Assembly: GCA_018645325.1 (NCBI GenBank)
Contig: JABGOU010000001.1
Location: 62,001-126,000 of the forward strand
DNA: 64,000 bases
Direction: 5' to 3'
Origin: Desulfobacula sp.
Lineage (GTDB): Bacteria; Desulfobacterota; Desulfobacteria; Desulfobacterales; Desulfobacteraceae
Below, in pieces: positions 45,401 to 54,642 of this stretch. The number at the start of each line of letters is the position of its first letter. The stretch's first letter is position 1. A program made the position numbers and the translations under genes. Under the pieces are notes generated by a model. That model was not told where the DNA came from. It was given only the letters and a program-made list of their open reading frames with translations, and made no database searches.

Positions 45401-46450
45401 CTACTTTACACCAAGTTCTTTTTTTGCACTGTCAACGTCTTTTAATAAGGCATCCAACAATTCCTGGGCACCGTCACCACCGATTTTTACAAATTCAGGA
45501 TAAACAGTTTTGGCAATGGCTTTGAATTCAGAAATTTTTTCTTCATCCAGAACAGTAAAAGTCGTACTGGGTTTTTCTTTCATAATTTTCTCTTTATCTC
45601 CAATATTTCTTTCATCTGTCCATTTTACTGAAGCCAAAGTTGCATCTACCCAGTATTGGCGCATTTTGTCCTGGGCATTTTTGGGTAATGAATCAAAAAA
45701 TTTCTTATTGACTGTTGGTATGCCCAGAAAAGGCTCTGCCCAGATAAGTGTTTCATAATCAGTCACTTCAAAAAATTTCATACTGTAATTTCCAAAAATG
45801 GGCTGCATTTGAGCATCAATTATACCCGTTTGAAGGCCACCATAGATTTCACCATATTGCATCGGAGTGGGGCTTGCACCATATGCTTTATAGTTTTCCA
45901 CTAACAGCTTTGAAGACATCAGCCTGAGTTTCAATCCTTTCATATCAGCCAATGAGTTAATGGGTTTTTTTGAAGTTATCCACTGCCAGCCTTCAAACAT
46001 AATGGCCAATGGAACCAAGCCCTTATCCCTGAACTTTGCTTCTAAAATTTTCATGGATTCGCCATTCTTAACTATCCAGTGAAGAGTTTCATTGATTTTT
46101 TCACGCGGCCATATATAGTGTAGTGCCAAAACTTGTGCCTGGGGAACAAATGAGCTGATCCACGCATAATCTGAGAAAACAAAATCAACTACACCAATTT
46201 GACAAAGCTCATTGATGTCTCTTGTTTCTCCTAAAGTTCCATATGGATAGACCGCAATATCTATCTTACCATCGGACCATTTTTTCATTTCTTGTGCAAA
46301 CTCTTCAGCATAGACGGTCATAAAATCACCGTCAAGCTCTTCTGATGCTAGTTTGGCCTTGATCTTTCCACCTGTGTATTCTCCCGCTGAAACACCTATG
46401 GCTGATGTTGAAATCAGTACTGCCAATAAAATGATAAAAAAATTTTTCAT
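45401..46450 (-). CDS. TRAP transporter solute-binding protein, DctP type (set 1)
   Basis: The 349-residue protein begins with a signal peptide ('FIILLAVLISTSAIGVSAGE') and has the DctP features 'YAEEFAQEMKKWSDGKIDIAV' (shown to 20: YAEEFAQEMKKWSDGKIDIA), 'YPYGTLGETRDINELCQIG', 'GLKLRLMSSKLLVENYKAYG' with the solute-carboxylate Arg, and 'PTPMQYGEIYGGLQTGIIDA'. It captures an organic acid or zwitterion in the periplasm. GGAGGGAA precedes the start. The Arg in 'LKLRLM' suits a carboxylate-bearing ligand such as ectoine. Confidence 0.9.
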   Translation of the reverse strand: MKNFFIILLAVLISTSAIGVSAGEYTGGKIKAKLASEELDGDFMTVYAEEFAQEMKKWSDGKIDIAVYPYGTLGETRDINELCQIGVVDFVFSDYAWISSFVPQAQVLALHYIWPREKINETLHWIVKNGESMKILEAKFRDKGLVPLAIMFEGWQWITSKKPINSLADMKGLKLRLMSSKLLVENYKAYGASPTPMQYGEIYGGLQTGIIDAQMQPIFGNYSMKFFEVTDYETLIWAEPFLGIPTVNKKFFDSLPKNAQDKMRQYWVDATLASVKWTDERNIGDKEKIMKEKPSTTFTVLDEEKISEFKAIAKTVYPEFVKIGGDGAQELLDALLKDVDSAKKELGVK

Positions 46451-46588
46451 GAAAAATTCCCTCCTGTTTAATGGTTAGTTATGGCTGATTAGACCCGACT
46501 TCTTATGGTTGGTTTTTCCTCAGCACTATAAATTATCAACAAAATAAAAAATAATGGTATATACCTAGTAAAACATGAAATGCTGGCA

Positions 46589-47323
46589 TCAAAGAAATCC
46601 TTTATAGGAACATTGGACAACAGCAGTGAATACAAATTTAATCATTGTTACATAGTCGAAAACCGGTAGATTGACTGCGTTTTGTACAGACAATGCGTAT
46701 GGTGGCAACAGGCTGCATTCCAGTAGGATGGCACGGATAGCAGGGTCATCGGCCACCAGTTCCTTGGCCGTATCTACAACCTCATTTTTAACCGCTTCAA
46801 CATCCAAACGCCCAGTTTCTTTAATTGCGAATTGATCAAAGTTAGGTTGATCCTCCAACCCGGCAATCATCAAATTAGATGAATTTGAAACGCCCACGGC
46901 CGTTAACAAATCTGCGGTTAAATTTTTCGCATTGGCAGTTATAACACCAATTTTTGAATCGATACCAATAATAGTAGAGATAAAAGGAATCTGAGTAAGG
47001 CTTGACAAAAAAATGGGAACTTCAATTTCTTTGGCAAGTTTTTTTTGGTGGATACCCATAAAACCGCAACCACCGGTGATTGCTCTTACTCCCTGCTGTT
47101 CCAGTGATTTTGCTGATTCTAATAGATTTTTATATATGGAAGGATCTTTGCCAATCGCTTTTTGAACTGAAAAACCATCTACATTTTGATACCTGATGGG
47201 AAAGGGGTAGGTTGATGCATTATTAACATCCCCGGGAATAAATGCCACGGGGCTACTTTCAAGCGTGAGTATGCCAATCGCCTCACCACCAGTGTATTGT
47301 CCCTTTTTGCCATGATAAATCAT
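46589..47323 (-). CDS. Aspartate/glutamate racemase family protein
   Basis: The 244-residue protein has the two-Cys active site of the family, in 'AITGGCGFMGIHQKKLA' and 'AILLECSLLPPYA'. Members are racemases, hydantoin racemases or decarboxylases, and EutA of hydroxyectoine use falls in the same superfamily; I cannot say which this is. GGGAGGAG precedes the start. It lies between the M20 scrap and TRAP set 1. A second, heavily deleted copy is visible at 48941-49024. Confidence 0.8.
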   Translation of the reverse strand: MIYHGKKGQYTGGEAIGILTLESSPVAFIPGDVNNASTYPFPIRYQNVDGFSVQKAIGKDPSIYKNLLESAKSLEQQGVRAITGGCGFMGIHQKKLAKEIEVPIFLSSLTQIPFISTIIGIDSKIGVITANAKNLTADLLTAVGVSNSSNLMIAGLEDQPNFDQFAIKETGRLDVEAVKNEVVDTAKELVADDPAIRAILLECSLLPPYALSVQNAVNLPVFDYVTMIKFVFTAVVQCSYKGFL

Positions 47324-47452
47324 CTCTCCTCCCTCACAAACATAAGGTTTATTTTATAAGTTGTATTCACAACATTTTTGTAATGAACATAACCATGGCT
47401 TTTATTTTGTTTTATGTCAAGTCTTTTTTAAAAAAAAATCAAAAGGCAATTA

Positions 47453-47872
47453 TCATTCTTTAACCGATTGAGTTAAAAAGGTCAAAGCGCCTTTGACATG
47501 CAACTCTGCGTCTTTCATTAAAACGTATTCGTCGATATTAAAACTGGGGTTGTGCAAGGGAATATCCGTTTTCTTTTCCGGGTCAGCACATCCCAGAAGA
47601 ATAAAAACACCCGGCACACGGGATGTATACTCACTGAAATCTTCACTGGTGATATACCGGCCTGGATCAATCACATCAATACTGCCAAATACCTCGGCAG
47701 TTGTTTGTTTAGCAAAGGCCGCCATCTTTTCGTCATTGACCAAAGGAATGTTTTCATGTTCAATTTTTATGTCGCAGGAACATTGATGCGCCCGGCAGAT
47801 GGCTTTGCTGATTCGGACAAACCTTTGGGTTGGATTGTTATCGTCATCCGATGCCATACCGTAAGATAAGAT
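47453..47872 (-). pseudogene. C-terminal scrap of an M20 amidohydrolase
   Basis: About 139 codons remain, aligning with residues about 265 to 405 of the complete M20 enzyme at 54762-55988: 'NPTQRFVRISKAICRAHQCS' against 'KPTQRFIRVAEQVCATHRCR', and 'SEDFSEYTSRVPGVFILLG' against 'SEDFSEFSEKVPGVFIFLG'. Similarity starts at 'ILSYGMASDD', directly after a TGA at 47875-47873, so the whole N-terminal two thirds including the metal-binding residues is gone. A residual open frame from ATG 47857 cannot be active. Confidence 0.85.
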
Positions 47873-47936
47873 TCAAAAAACGCCATTCAAAAATGCGTTA
47901 CAAGAGATTATGGGTATGGTAGATCAGTTTGCAGGT

Positions 47937-48929
47937 TTAATCCATGGATATTTTAATACCAAGGTTTTGATTTTCAGCCTGTTTCATTGCAAGATCAGCA
48001 ATGGCAGTATCCTGAACACCGGTACCGGAAAAATCACAGATGGTAATTTGTTCCTCTGACTGTCTTCCCTTATGAATGCCGGATATGATGTCACCCAGTT
48101 CCAAAACCTGGTTTTCATCCAGCTGGATACCGTCGGCTTTGGTATTAAACAGCTCACCTGCTGAAAAACTTTGGGATCGTTTGTCGCAGGCAATAATATC
48201 GGCTTTTGCAAACACCTCTGACATGATTTCCTGTTTGTCCGGCAGGTCAGCTCCCATGGCTGTAATATGCAGGACAGGATGAATAAAGGCAGGATCAATA
48301 AAAGGCTTTTTGGAAGGAGTGCAGGTAACCACAACCTGACTTTGGGTCACAACTTCTTTAACGTTTCGGGCAGCAAGAACCTCTACGTCAAGCTGTAGTG
48401 CCATATCCTTTACATATTTTATCAAAAGTACCGGATCCTTGTCATAGACCATAAGCTGTTTAAAATCTCTGACCTGTTTTAAGGCCATCATCTGATATCG
48501 TCCCTGGGCACCGGCACCAATCACACCGGCACATGTTACGCTTTCAGGTGCAAGGTATTTTGCCGCTACAGCACCGGCCGCAGCAGTTCTGACATCCGTC
48601 AGGTAAGCATTGTCAAGCAAAATGGCTTGTGTCATACCGGTTACAGCACTGATCACAACCATCATCGCAGGACTTGAAGGCAAGCCCAGTTTGTGGTTTT
48701 GAAAGAAACCAGCGCCTATTTTAACGGCAAACCGATCAAGATTCTTTACATAGGCGGACTTAATGTCAACATCTCCCTTATGTTCCGGGATTTCAATATG
48801 CATGATGGGCGGCATGGTGACCAACCCTTTGGATAGCCATAAAAAAGCATTGGCAACAGCATCAATGGATGCTTTATCAATTTTGACAATATCCCGAAGT
48901 TCTTTTTCAGTTAATATAAGGACACTCAT
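47937..48929 (-). CDS. eutC: EutC-like ornithine cyclodeaminase/mu-crystallin family protein
   Basis: This protein of about 330 residues is an ornithine cyclodeaminase-family NAD enzyme: 'MPPIMHIEIPEHKGDVDIKS', 'DNAYLTDVRTAAAGAVAAKY', the NAD loop 'GVIGAGAQGRYQMMAL', 'LHITAMGADLPDKQEI' and 'DFSGTGVQDTAIADLAMK'. This combination fits EutC of hydroxyectoine utilisation better than true cyclodeaminases, from my recall of the family. Its neighbours EutD-like and EutB-like support this. ATG 48929 follows GGAG; a TTG one codon earlier is less likely. Confidence 0.75.
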   Translation of the reverse strand: MSVLILTEKELRDIVKIDKASIDAVANAFLWLSKGLVTMPPIMHIEIPEHKGDVDIKSAYVKNLDRFAVKIGAGFFQNHKLGLPSSPAMMVVISAVTGMTQAILLDNAYLTDVRTAAAGAVAAKYLAPESVTCAGVIGAGAQGRYQMMALKQVRDFKQLMVYDKDPVLLIKYVKDMALQLDVEVLAARNVKEVVTQSQVVVTCTPSKKPFIDPAFIHPVLHITAMGADLPDKQEIMSEVFAKADIIACDKRSQSFSAGELFNTKADGIQLDENQVLELGDIISGIHKGRQSEEQITICDFSGTGVQDTAIADLAMKQAENQNLGIKISMD

Positions 48930-48940
48930 CAATATTTCTC

Positions 48941-49024
48941 CTACATAAATCCTTTGTACGGTTTTTTAACCACGGCATTGACAACTTCTGCCTTGATTTT
49001 TTGGGTATCAAGGCTTCCCTTTTT
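48941..49024 (-). pseudogene. Scrap of a second Asp/Glu racemase gene
   Basis: Directly after the EutD-like 2 stop, the same frame reads 'KKGSLDTQKIKAEVVNAVV' and 'KKPYKGFM' to TAG 48943-48941. The first part matches 'GRLDVEAVKNEVVDTAKELV' and the end matches 'CSYKGFL' of the racemase at 46589-47323, with the middle missing. A GCCTTGAT/ATCAAGGC hairpin falls inside it. It might also be read as a lost C-terminal extension of EutD-like 2, which is less likely. Confidence 0.6.
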
Positions 49025-50194
49025 TTATTTTACAAATAATTGTCTGGGGATGGCGGCAAAAGTTTTGCATCCGTCCGGGGTAACATAAATAGCTTCGCTG
49101 CATTCAAATCCCAGCGTATCTGTCCATATGCCCGGCATAACGTGAATGGTCATGCCCGGTTGGATAACAGTTGTATCACCCGGTCTCAGACTGATGGTGT
49201 GCTCTCCCCAGTCCGGCGGGTAGTTTGCTCCGAATGAATATCCGATCCGGGATTCTTTAACCACCCTGGAACCGGAAATGGACTCCCGCCACTTGGCTTC
49301 AATATCCTGGGCCTGGATACCGGGCTTTATGAAATCCACCACGGTATTCAGTCCGTGAATCACTGTTTTGGAGATTTCATTCAGCTCCCGGGAGGGTTTT
49401 CCCGTGATAACGGTTCGAGATAAAGGGGCATGATACCGGTGCTTGCATCCGGACAATTCCAAAAGGACAATCTCATCTTTTTGATATTTTCTGTCTGTCC
49501 AAGACAAGTGAGCAGTGGTTGTCCTTCTGCCCGACGGCATGATGGGAATTATGGCAGCGTAATCTCCTGTAAACTCCTTTGTACCAGCGATCATGGTTTT
49601 ATACACCTGGGCTGCAACATCACCTTCTCTGACACCTGGCTCGATGAGATTTACAGCGGTTTCCATAACATTTTCAAGGATTTTTCCAGCCATTTTCATA
49701 TAGTCTATTTCTTTGTCTGACTTGATGGCTCTGAGCCAGTTGATGATCAGTTCGCCGTCCAGGATCTTGGCAATAGGAAGTCCTTTTACCAGATGTTCGT
49801 AACACCTGGCTGTGAAATAATAATTATCTTTTTCAACACCGATGGTTTTGTCGGCACACTCGTGTTCCTTAATCAGGTCTACCACAAAATCATAAGCGTG
49901 GATGGTCTGGGACTGAACATAATGATCGGGATAACCAATGATGTTGTCATCATCCAACCAGGTAGTGATACGGGCGCCATTGCTGTCCTGCGCTCGCCCG
50001 AACCAGACAGGCTGATCCTTATCTTTGAAAATAATCAGGCCCTGGTGGACGTAAAAAGACCAACCGTCATACCCAGAGATATAATTCATATTGGCAGGAT
50101 CTGTAACAATGAGACCATCCAGGCCTTTTTTGGCCATCTGTTCTTTTGTTTTGTTTAATCGTTGCCGGTATTCGGAAACGTCAAAATAAAGCAT
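49025..50194 (-). CDS. eutD: EutD/DoeA-like M24-fold hydrolase, paralogue 2
   Basis: The 389-residue protein has the EutD/DoeA layout: 'DPANMNYISGYDGWSFYVHQ', 'VWFGRAQDSNGARITTWL', 'IIGYPDHYVQSQTIHAYDF', 'NYPPDWGEHTISLRPGDTT'. Glu246 in 'LLELSGC' and 'RYHAPLSRT' replace the usual M24 Asp metal ligands, which suggests a metal-independent reaction as in creatinase and EutD. Ectoine hydrolase opens the pyrimidine ring of ectoine to N-acetyl-diaminobutyrate. It sits directly between the EutB-like and EutC-like genes, so of the three paralogues this one is the best eutD candidate. Confidence 0.82.
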   Translation of the reverse strand: MLYFDVSEYRQRLNKTKEQMAKKGLDGLIVTDPANMNYISGYDGWSFYVHQGLIIFKDKDQPVWFGRAQDSNGARITTWLDDDNIIGYPDHYVQSQTIHAYDFVVDLIKEHECADKTIGVEKDNYYFTARCYEHLVKGLPIAKILDGELIINWLRAIKSDKEIDYMKMAGKILENVMETAVNLIEPGVREGDVAAQVYKTMIAGTKEFTGDYAAIIPIMPSGRRTTTAHLSWTDRKYQKDEIVLLELSGCKHRYHAPLSRTVITGKPSRELNEISKTVIHGLNTVVDFIKPGIQAQDIEAKWRESISGSRVVKESRIGYSFGANYPPDWGEHTISLRPGDTTVIQPGMTIHVMPGIWTDTLGFECSEAIYVTPDGCKTFAAIPRQLFVK

Positions 50195-50208
50195 TCTCTA
50201 AACTCCGA

Positions 50209-51210
50209 TTATGTTATGGATTTTTCTTTTGGTGACAGATATCTGGACAGGATGTCAAAGGCCAGATTTTTATCCACGTTTCCGCCGGAAAGGATACCGG
50301 CAATATGGTTTCCCGGAACCTCAATCTCTGGTTTTAAAAGCCAGGCCAGGGTAACAGCAGCCGCACCTTCTATGAGAATACCATGGTGTTCATAGGCAAA
50401 CAAAATTCCTTTTTCAATCTCTTTTTCACTGACAAGCTCAATGGTGTCCACATATTTTTCAACCATGGAAAATGTAAATTGATTGTCCAGACCGATTCCA
50501 CCTAAAAGGGCATCGGCCAGAGAGTCTTTTTCCTCTACTTCCACGGGCTTCCCTGCTTTGATGGAATGATACATGGCAGGAGCACATTCCATGGACACTC
50601 CGATAATCTTTATACTGGGATCTGCGGTTTTTAACACTTTGGCCACGCCGGCAGCCAGTCCGCCACCGGAAACCGGGACCACCAAAGTGTCAACATGAGG
50701 AGCCCGGTTTAATATCTCCAGGCCAATGGTGCCCTGGCCAGCGATGACAAGCGGATCATCAAAGGGCTTGATCATGGTTAAGTTTTCATCTTTCTCAAGC
50801 TTCAATGCAACTTCATAGGCATCATCCTGACTTTTACCTTTCTGTACAACAATTGCCCCGAATTTTTCCATGGCCGCAACTCGGTATTGGGGGACACGCT
50901 CAGATAGGCAAACCACGCATTTAATACCAAACCTGCCAGCGACATATGCAACGGCCCGGCCGTGATTCCCGGTTGAAAAGGCCAGGACGCCTTTCTCTTT
51001 CTGAGCGTCTGACAAGCTCAGCAGGGCATTGGCAGCCCCCCGCAGTTTAAAGGAACCTGTTTTTTGGAGGCACTCCAGTTTTAAAAGAATTGATTTTCCT
51101 AAACGATCCGACATTGATGGAGACTCAACAAGCGGCGTATGCCGGACCATGCCTGCAATTCTTTTTTGGGCCTGAAATATTTTTCTTAAGGTAATATCTG
51201 TTTGACTCAT
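50209..51210 (-). CDS. eutB: EutB-like PLP dehydratase (threonine dehydratase family)
   Basis: This protein of about 333 residues is a fold II PLP enzyme with the Schiff-base Lys in 'TGSFKLRGAANALLSLSD', the 'FSTGNHGRAVAYVAGRFG' Asn loop and the 'PVSGGGLAAGVA' phosphate loop. The stretch 'AGKPVEVEEKDSLADALLGG' followed by 'IGLDNQFTFSMVEKYVD' resembles EutB of hydroxyectoine use more than biosynthetic threonine dehydratase, and no regulatory ACT domain is present. EutB removes the hydroxyl from the hydroxyectoine-derived product. ATG 51210 is preceded by AAGGGA; an earlier start at 51240 would overlap dctM. Confidence 0.78.
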   Translation of the reverse strand: MSQTDITLRKIFQAQKRIAGMVRHTPLVESPSMSDRLGKSILLKLECLQKTGSFKLRGAANALLSLSDAQKEKGVLAFSTGNHGRAVAYVAGRFGIKCVVCLSERVPQYRVAAMEKFGAIVVQKGKSQDDAYEVALKLEKDENLTMIKPFDDPLVIAGQGTIGLEILNRAPHVDTLVVPVSGGGLAAGVAKVLKTADPSIKIIGVSMECAPAMYHSIKAGKPVEVEEKDSLADALLGGIGLDNQFTFSMVEKYVDTIELVSEKEIEKGILFAYEHHGILIEGAAAVTLAWLLKPEIEVPGNHIAGILSGGNVDKNLAFDILSRYLSPKEKSIT

Positions 51211-51223
51211 CTGTCTTTTTCCC

Positions 51224-52909
51224 TTATCTAAAGGCCACATCTCTTAAGTAAAGCGCAATCTCCGGGAAGAAGATCATCGCTACAGCGACGCTTAAGAGAA
51301 TGAATATAAATGGCGGTGTTCCTTTGACAACTTCAATGTAAGGGCGTTTAAATATTGCAATAGCGGTAAAAATATCACAGCCAAATGGCGGTGTGGCAGA
51401 ACCAATGGCACATTGGAGCGTAATAATCGTACCCACTAAAACAGGATCAAGTCCAACATCATGAACAACAGGTGCAAAAATAGGCACTAAGATCAAAATC
51501 ACCACAATCGGATCAACAAACATACATCCGACAAAAAAGGCAACAGAGATAACAAAGAGTACGTCATATTGGCCCATCTCAGAAATGCCGATCATCCCCA
51601 AAAGTTGTTGGGGAACTTGCGCATAAGATAGCACCCAGGCAAAAGCAGCTCCAGCACCTACCAGGATAAAAACAACGGCTGTCACTAACCCTGTTGACTT
51701 GGCGGTTGCATAAAAGTCGTCAAGCTTCATCGTTTTAAAAATAAGGCCCTCCAGCACGATGGCATACGCCACGCTCACAGCTGCTGCTTCTGTGGGGCTG
51801 AAGATACCGCCGAAGATTCCACCGATAATAATAACCGGGAATCCCAAAGGCCACAGTGCGTGATACACTGCCTTTCCCCGCTCGCTCCATGAGGCTCTCT
51901 GTTCGGTGGGGATCTTGTTTAAACACGCATAGATAACACTGTAGATTGAAAACAAAAGTAAGATCAACAGTCCGGGACCGATTCCTGCGATAAAAAGTTC
52001 AGGTATAGAGGCTTTCGCGACAATTCCATAGATAATCATGCCAATGCTGGGAGGAATCAGAAAAGCAATATCACTGGAGTTGATAATGAGTGCTAAAATA
52101 AAGGAGTCTTTGTATCCCCCTTCTTGCAGCTTGGGACGGAGGGGTGATCCAATCGCTACAACAGTAGCTTGAGTCGAACCGGAAACCGCACCAAACACCG
52201 CACATGCTCCAGCTGTACTCACAGCAAGCCCCCCTTTGATGTGTCTGACAAATGCCATCACTAGATCAATCAGTTTTCCAGCTGACTTACCTCTGGTCAT
52301 AATATCGGCTGAGAGGATAAACATTGGCACGGCAATGAGTGCTGCCGGACGAATCCCTGCCATCATCTGCTGAATCATAAACTGCATCTGTGACATATCC
52401 CCATCGTATAGCAGATACACCCCAAGCGTTGCTCCGGCAATCAGAGGGATCTTCATAGGAAACCCTAATAGCAGTAAAATGACCATCAGCAAAAATATAG
52501 TAGCAGCAAAATGATTATTCATAAACCCAACAAAACTAAAACTGGTATCCAAGACAGCTATAGAGGTGGTTTGTGCCATTGTTTTTCCGGCTTCATCTTT
52601 AAGCATTGCTGTAATGGTGATCTTACCATCACTCAGTGTGTTGATATCAACCTCTTCAACGCCCCAATTGCCGATTTTATTGATCTCAGCAGTTAGTTCA
52701 AGACTTTTTTCGTCACCATCACTTAAGGTGATACTCACCTCTTGCCGTCTAACCACACCCTCGGCATAGCCGTACACAAAAAGTTTTGTTTTTTGTTCAA
52801 TCATTGTCTCTTCTATGACCACTGTGGCAGAATCTGATGCAAAAAGAGGCATGGTAAAAAAACAACTGAACGCAAATAGCAGTATTATTTTCTTAATTTG
52901 AAATCTCAT
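51224..52909 (-). CDS. TRAP large permease DctM with N-terminal Ig-like domain (set 2)
   Basis: The protein of about 561 residues has two parts. Residues 1-25 are a signal-type helix ('IILLFAFSCFFTMPLFASDS'), and 28-125 form a bacterial Ig-like sandwich ('IGNWGVEEVDINTLSDGKIT', 'LKDEAGKTMAQTTSIAVLD'). From about 130 a normal DctM follows ('CAVFGAVSGSTQATVVAIGS', 'IINSSDIAFLIPPSIGMII', 'GGIFGGIFSPTEAAAVSVAY'). Standard DctM is about 425-430 residues, so about 130 residues are extra. The Ig domain should lie in the periplasm, perhaps docking the binding protein. Two ATGs (52909, 52912) and a GTG (52915) are adjacent; 52909 has the best spacing from GAGG. Confidence 0.88.
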   Translation of the reverse strand: MRFQIKKIILLFAFSCFFTMPLFASDSATVVIEETMIEQKTKLFVYGYAEGVVRRQEVSITLSDGDEKSLELTAEINKIGNWGVEEVDINTLSDGKITITAMLKDEAGKTMAQTTSIAVLDTSFSFVGFMNNHFAATIFLLMVILLLLGFPMKIPLIAGATLGVYLLYDGDMSQMQFMIQQMMAGIRPAALIAVPMFILSADIMTRGKSAGKLIDLVMAFVRHIKGGLAVSTAGACAVFGAVSGSTQATVVAIGSPLRPKLQEGGYKDSFILALIINSSDIAFLIPPSIGMIIYGIVAKASIPELFIAGIGPGLLILLLFSIYSVIYACLNKIPTEQRASWSERGKAVYHALWPLGFPVIIIGGIFGGIFSPTEAAAVSVAYAIVLEGLIFKTMKLDDFYATAKSTGLVTAVVFILVGAGAAFAWVLSYAQVPQQLLGMIGISEMGQYDVLFVISVAFFVGCMFVDPIVVILILVPIFAPVVHDVGLDPVLVGTIITLQCAIGSATPPFGCDIFTAIAIFKRPYIEVVKGTPPFIFILLSVAVAMIFFPEIALYLRDVAFR

Positions 52910-52918
52910 CATCACACC

Positions 52919-53497
52919 TCAAACCTCAATATCAGTGTCAGTGTCAGAATATCCATCCTTAACATTGGTTGAAAGATAGACATCTTTTTCTGTTAGATTC
53001 TTAACCACCGTAAATGCGTACTGCAATCCTGTCACAACAAAACCAATGGGTACCCACAAATAGATATAAAAGACGGGCAGCCCCAAAGCCGGCAAAATCC
53101 GTCCACTCTTATACACCTCAAAAATATAGTAGTACGAATAAAAAGAGAGAAAAAACATAAACGCCGACGTCACGGATGCCATCACAATCATCAACGCTTT
53201 GCGCGTCTTTGCGGGCATTGCATCATAAATAGCAGACATCCTGATATGTCGTCCATTGCGTGCTGCGTAACTTAAGCCTGCATACGTCACCACAACGATA
53301 AATATCATATTAAGCTCATCAGTAAAGGTAATCGCACTATTAAAAACAAACCGACTAATCACAGCGGCAATGGTATTAACAGTCATTGCTATCACTCCAA
53401 CAGCCAGCATAACCCCTTCAAACCTGCTTATTAAGGTATCAATAAAATCGAGCATTTTTAATATTGGATTGAGCCTAGTTTCTTCTACTTCATCCAT
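52919..53497 (-). CDS. TRAP transporter small permease, DctQ type (set 2)
   Basis: This protein of about 192 residues has four membrane helices with 'ITFTDELNMIFIVVVTYAGL' and 'NGRHIRMSAIYDAMPAKTR'. ATG 53497 is chosen because GGAG lies just upstream (GGAGAAAAG); a longer frame to 53530 would include that site. It partners the flanking dctM and dctP. Confidence 0.9.
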   Translation of the reverse strand: MDEVEETRLNPILKMLDFIDTLISRFEGVMLAVGVIAMTVNTIAAVISRFVFNSAITFTDELNMIFIVVVTYAGLSYAARNGRHIRMSAIYDAMPAKTRKALMIVMASVTSAFMFFLSFYSYYYIFEVYKSGRILPALGLPVFYIYLWVPIGFVVTGLQYAFTVVKNLTEKDVYLSTNVKDGYSDTDTDIEV

Positions 53498-53572
53498 CTT
53501 TTCTCCTGAATAGCAAAATAGATCGCGCATAAAAAATTACAATCTATTTTGCTATTCTTTGTGTTTTTAAGA

Positions 53573-54607
53573 TTATTTAGCGTTTGCTTCCGCTTCTTTT
53601 AGATCAGCCATCATTTGACCCAAAACTTTTTTGTTTGAAGCGCTCTTTGATGCAAACGACGCTTGTACAACCTTTGCAGCTTTTATAAACGGTGCCCGCT
53701 CACTTTCAGTGAGTGTCACAATCTTATAGTCTGGGTTGGTTCTGACAATGCGACCAACGCCATAAGCATCCAGCTTTTGAGCCTCAACTAGGATAATTTT
53801 GTGTGCATGGGCAGCAGCTGCGTGAACAAGTTTTTTATCTCTTTCGCTAAGCTCGTCAAAAAACTTTTTGTTTGCTGATGCTGATGCATTGAAGTGTCCA
53901 TGTCCGGTATATGTCAATACTTTTGTCAAGTTATCCAGATCATATGCTTCAATCCATACAGTTGGATTTTCCTGACCATCTACCATATTAGTCTTAAGTG
54001 CACCAATCAGATCGCCCCAGCTCATTGGAACAGGTGAAGCACCAAAGGCTTTATAGGTCTCAACCAAGATAGGCGATCCCGGCATAACACGCATCTTTTT
54101 GCCCTTTAAATCTTCTGGTGAGTGAAATGGAACAAAGGTTGTAACCGCCATCTCACCTTCCGGGAAGATAGAGAGTAACTCAAGTCCGTGTTGATTGAAA
54201 ATTGGAGGAAGCATATTGGTAATCGCTTTTGAGTTTTTGAAAAAATAATCAAGCTGCTTCGTATCTGTTGGCAGAACATAAGGCAGTGTAAACAGATCCA
54301 TCTCAGGAATCGTACCACCCATATAGCCGGTTGATTGTCCTAAAAACTGTAAGATCCCAGCTTTAGTTTGTTCCATCATATCCGTCTCTTCGCCAAGGCT
54401 TCCTACTGGATAGATTTTGATTTTATGTCTGGAATTTTCCTCAATGTAGCTCTTAAATGCCACAGCATAGATACCTTGGGGATCACTCAAACCCTCTCCC
54501 ATTGCATACTTCCACTCCGCTGCATACACGTTCATACCTGTTACTGCGATCAGCAGACATCCTGCAAGTAATACTTTAAATACTTTTAAACTCATAATTT
54601 TTTCCAT
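53573..54607 (-). CDS. TRAP transporter solute-binding protein, DctP type (set 2)
   Basis: The 344-residue protein has a signal peptide ('VFKVLLAGCLLIAVTGMNVY'), 'FKSYIEENSRHKIKIYPVGS', 'GEETDMMEQTKAGILQFLG', and the ligand Arg in 'LKGKKMRVMPGSPILVETYK'. 'ASPVPMSWGDLIGALKTNMV' completes the family pattern. It is clearly related to DctP set 1 but diverged in the ligand region. AAGGAG precedes ATG 54607. A perfect inverted repeat lies upstream. Confidence 0.9.
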   Translation of the reverse strand: MEKIMSLKVFKVLLAGCLLIAVTGMNVYAAEWKYAMGEGLSDPQGIYAVAFKSYIEENSRHKIKIYPVGSLGEETDMMEQTKAGILQFLGQSTGYMGGTIPEMDLFTLPYVLPTDTKQLDYFFKNSKAITNMLPPIFNQHGLELLSIFPEGEMAVTTFVPFHSPEDLKGKKMRVMPGSPILVETYKAFGASPVPMSWGDLIGALKTNMVDGQENPTVWIEAYDLDNLTKVLTYTGHGHFNASASANKKFFDELSERDKKLVHAAAAHAHKIILVEAQKLDAYGVGRIVRTNPDYKIVTLTESERAPFIKAAKVVQASFASKSASNKKVLGQMMADLKEAEANAK

Positions 54608-54642
54608 TGTCCAACTCCTTTTGTATTTGGGCCGAAAATTTT

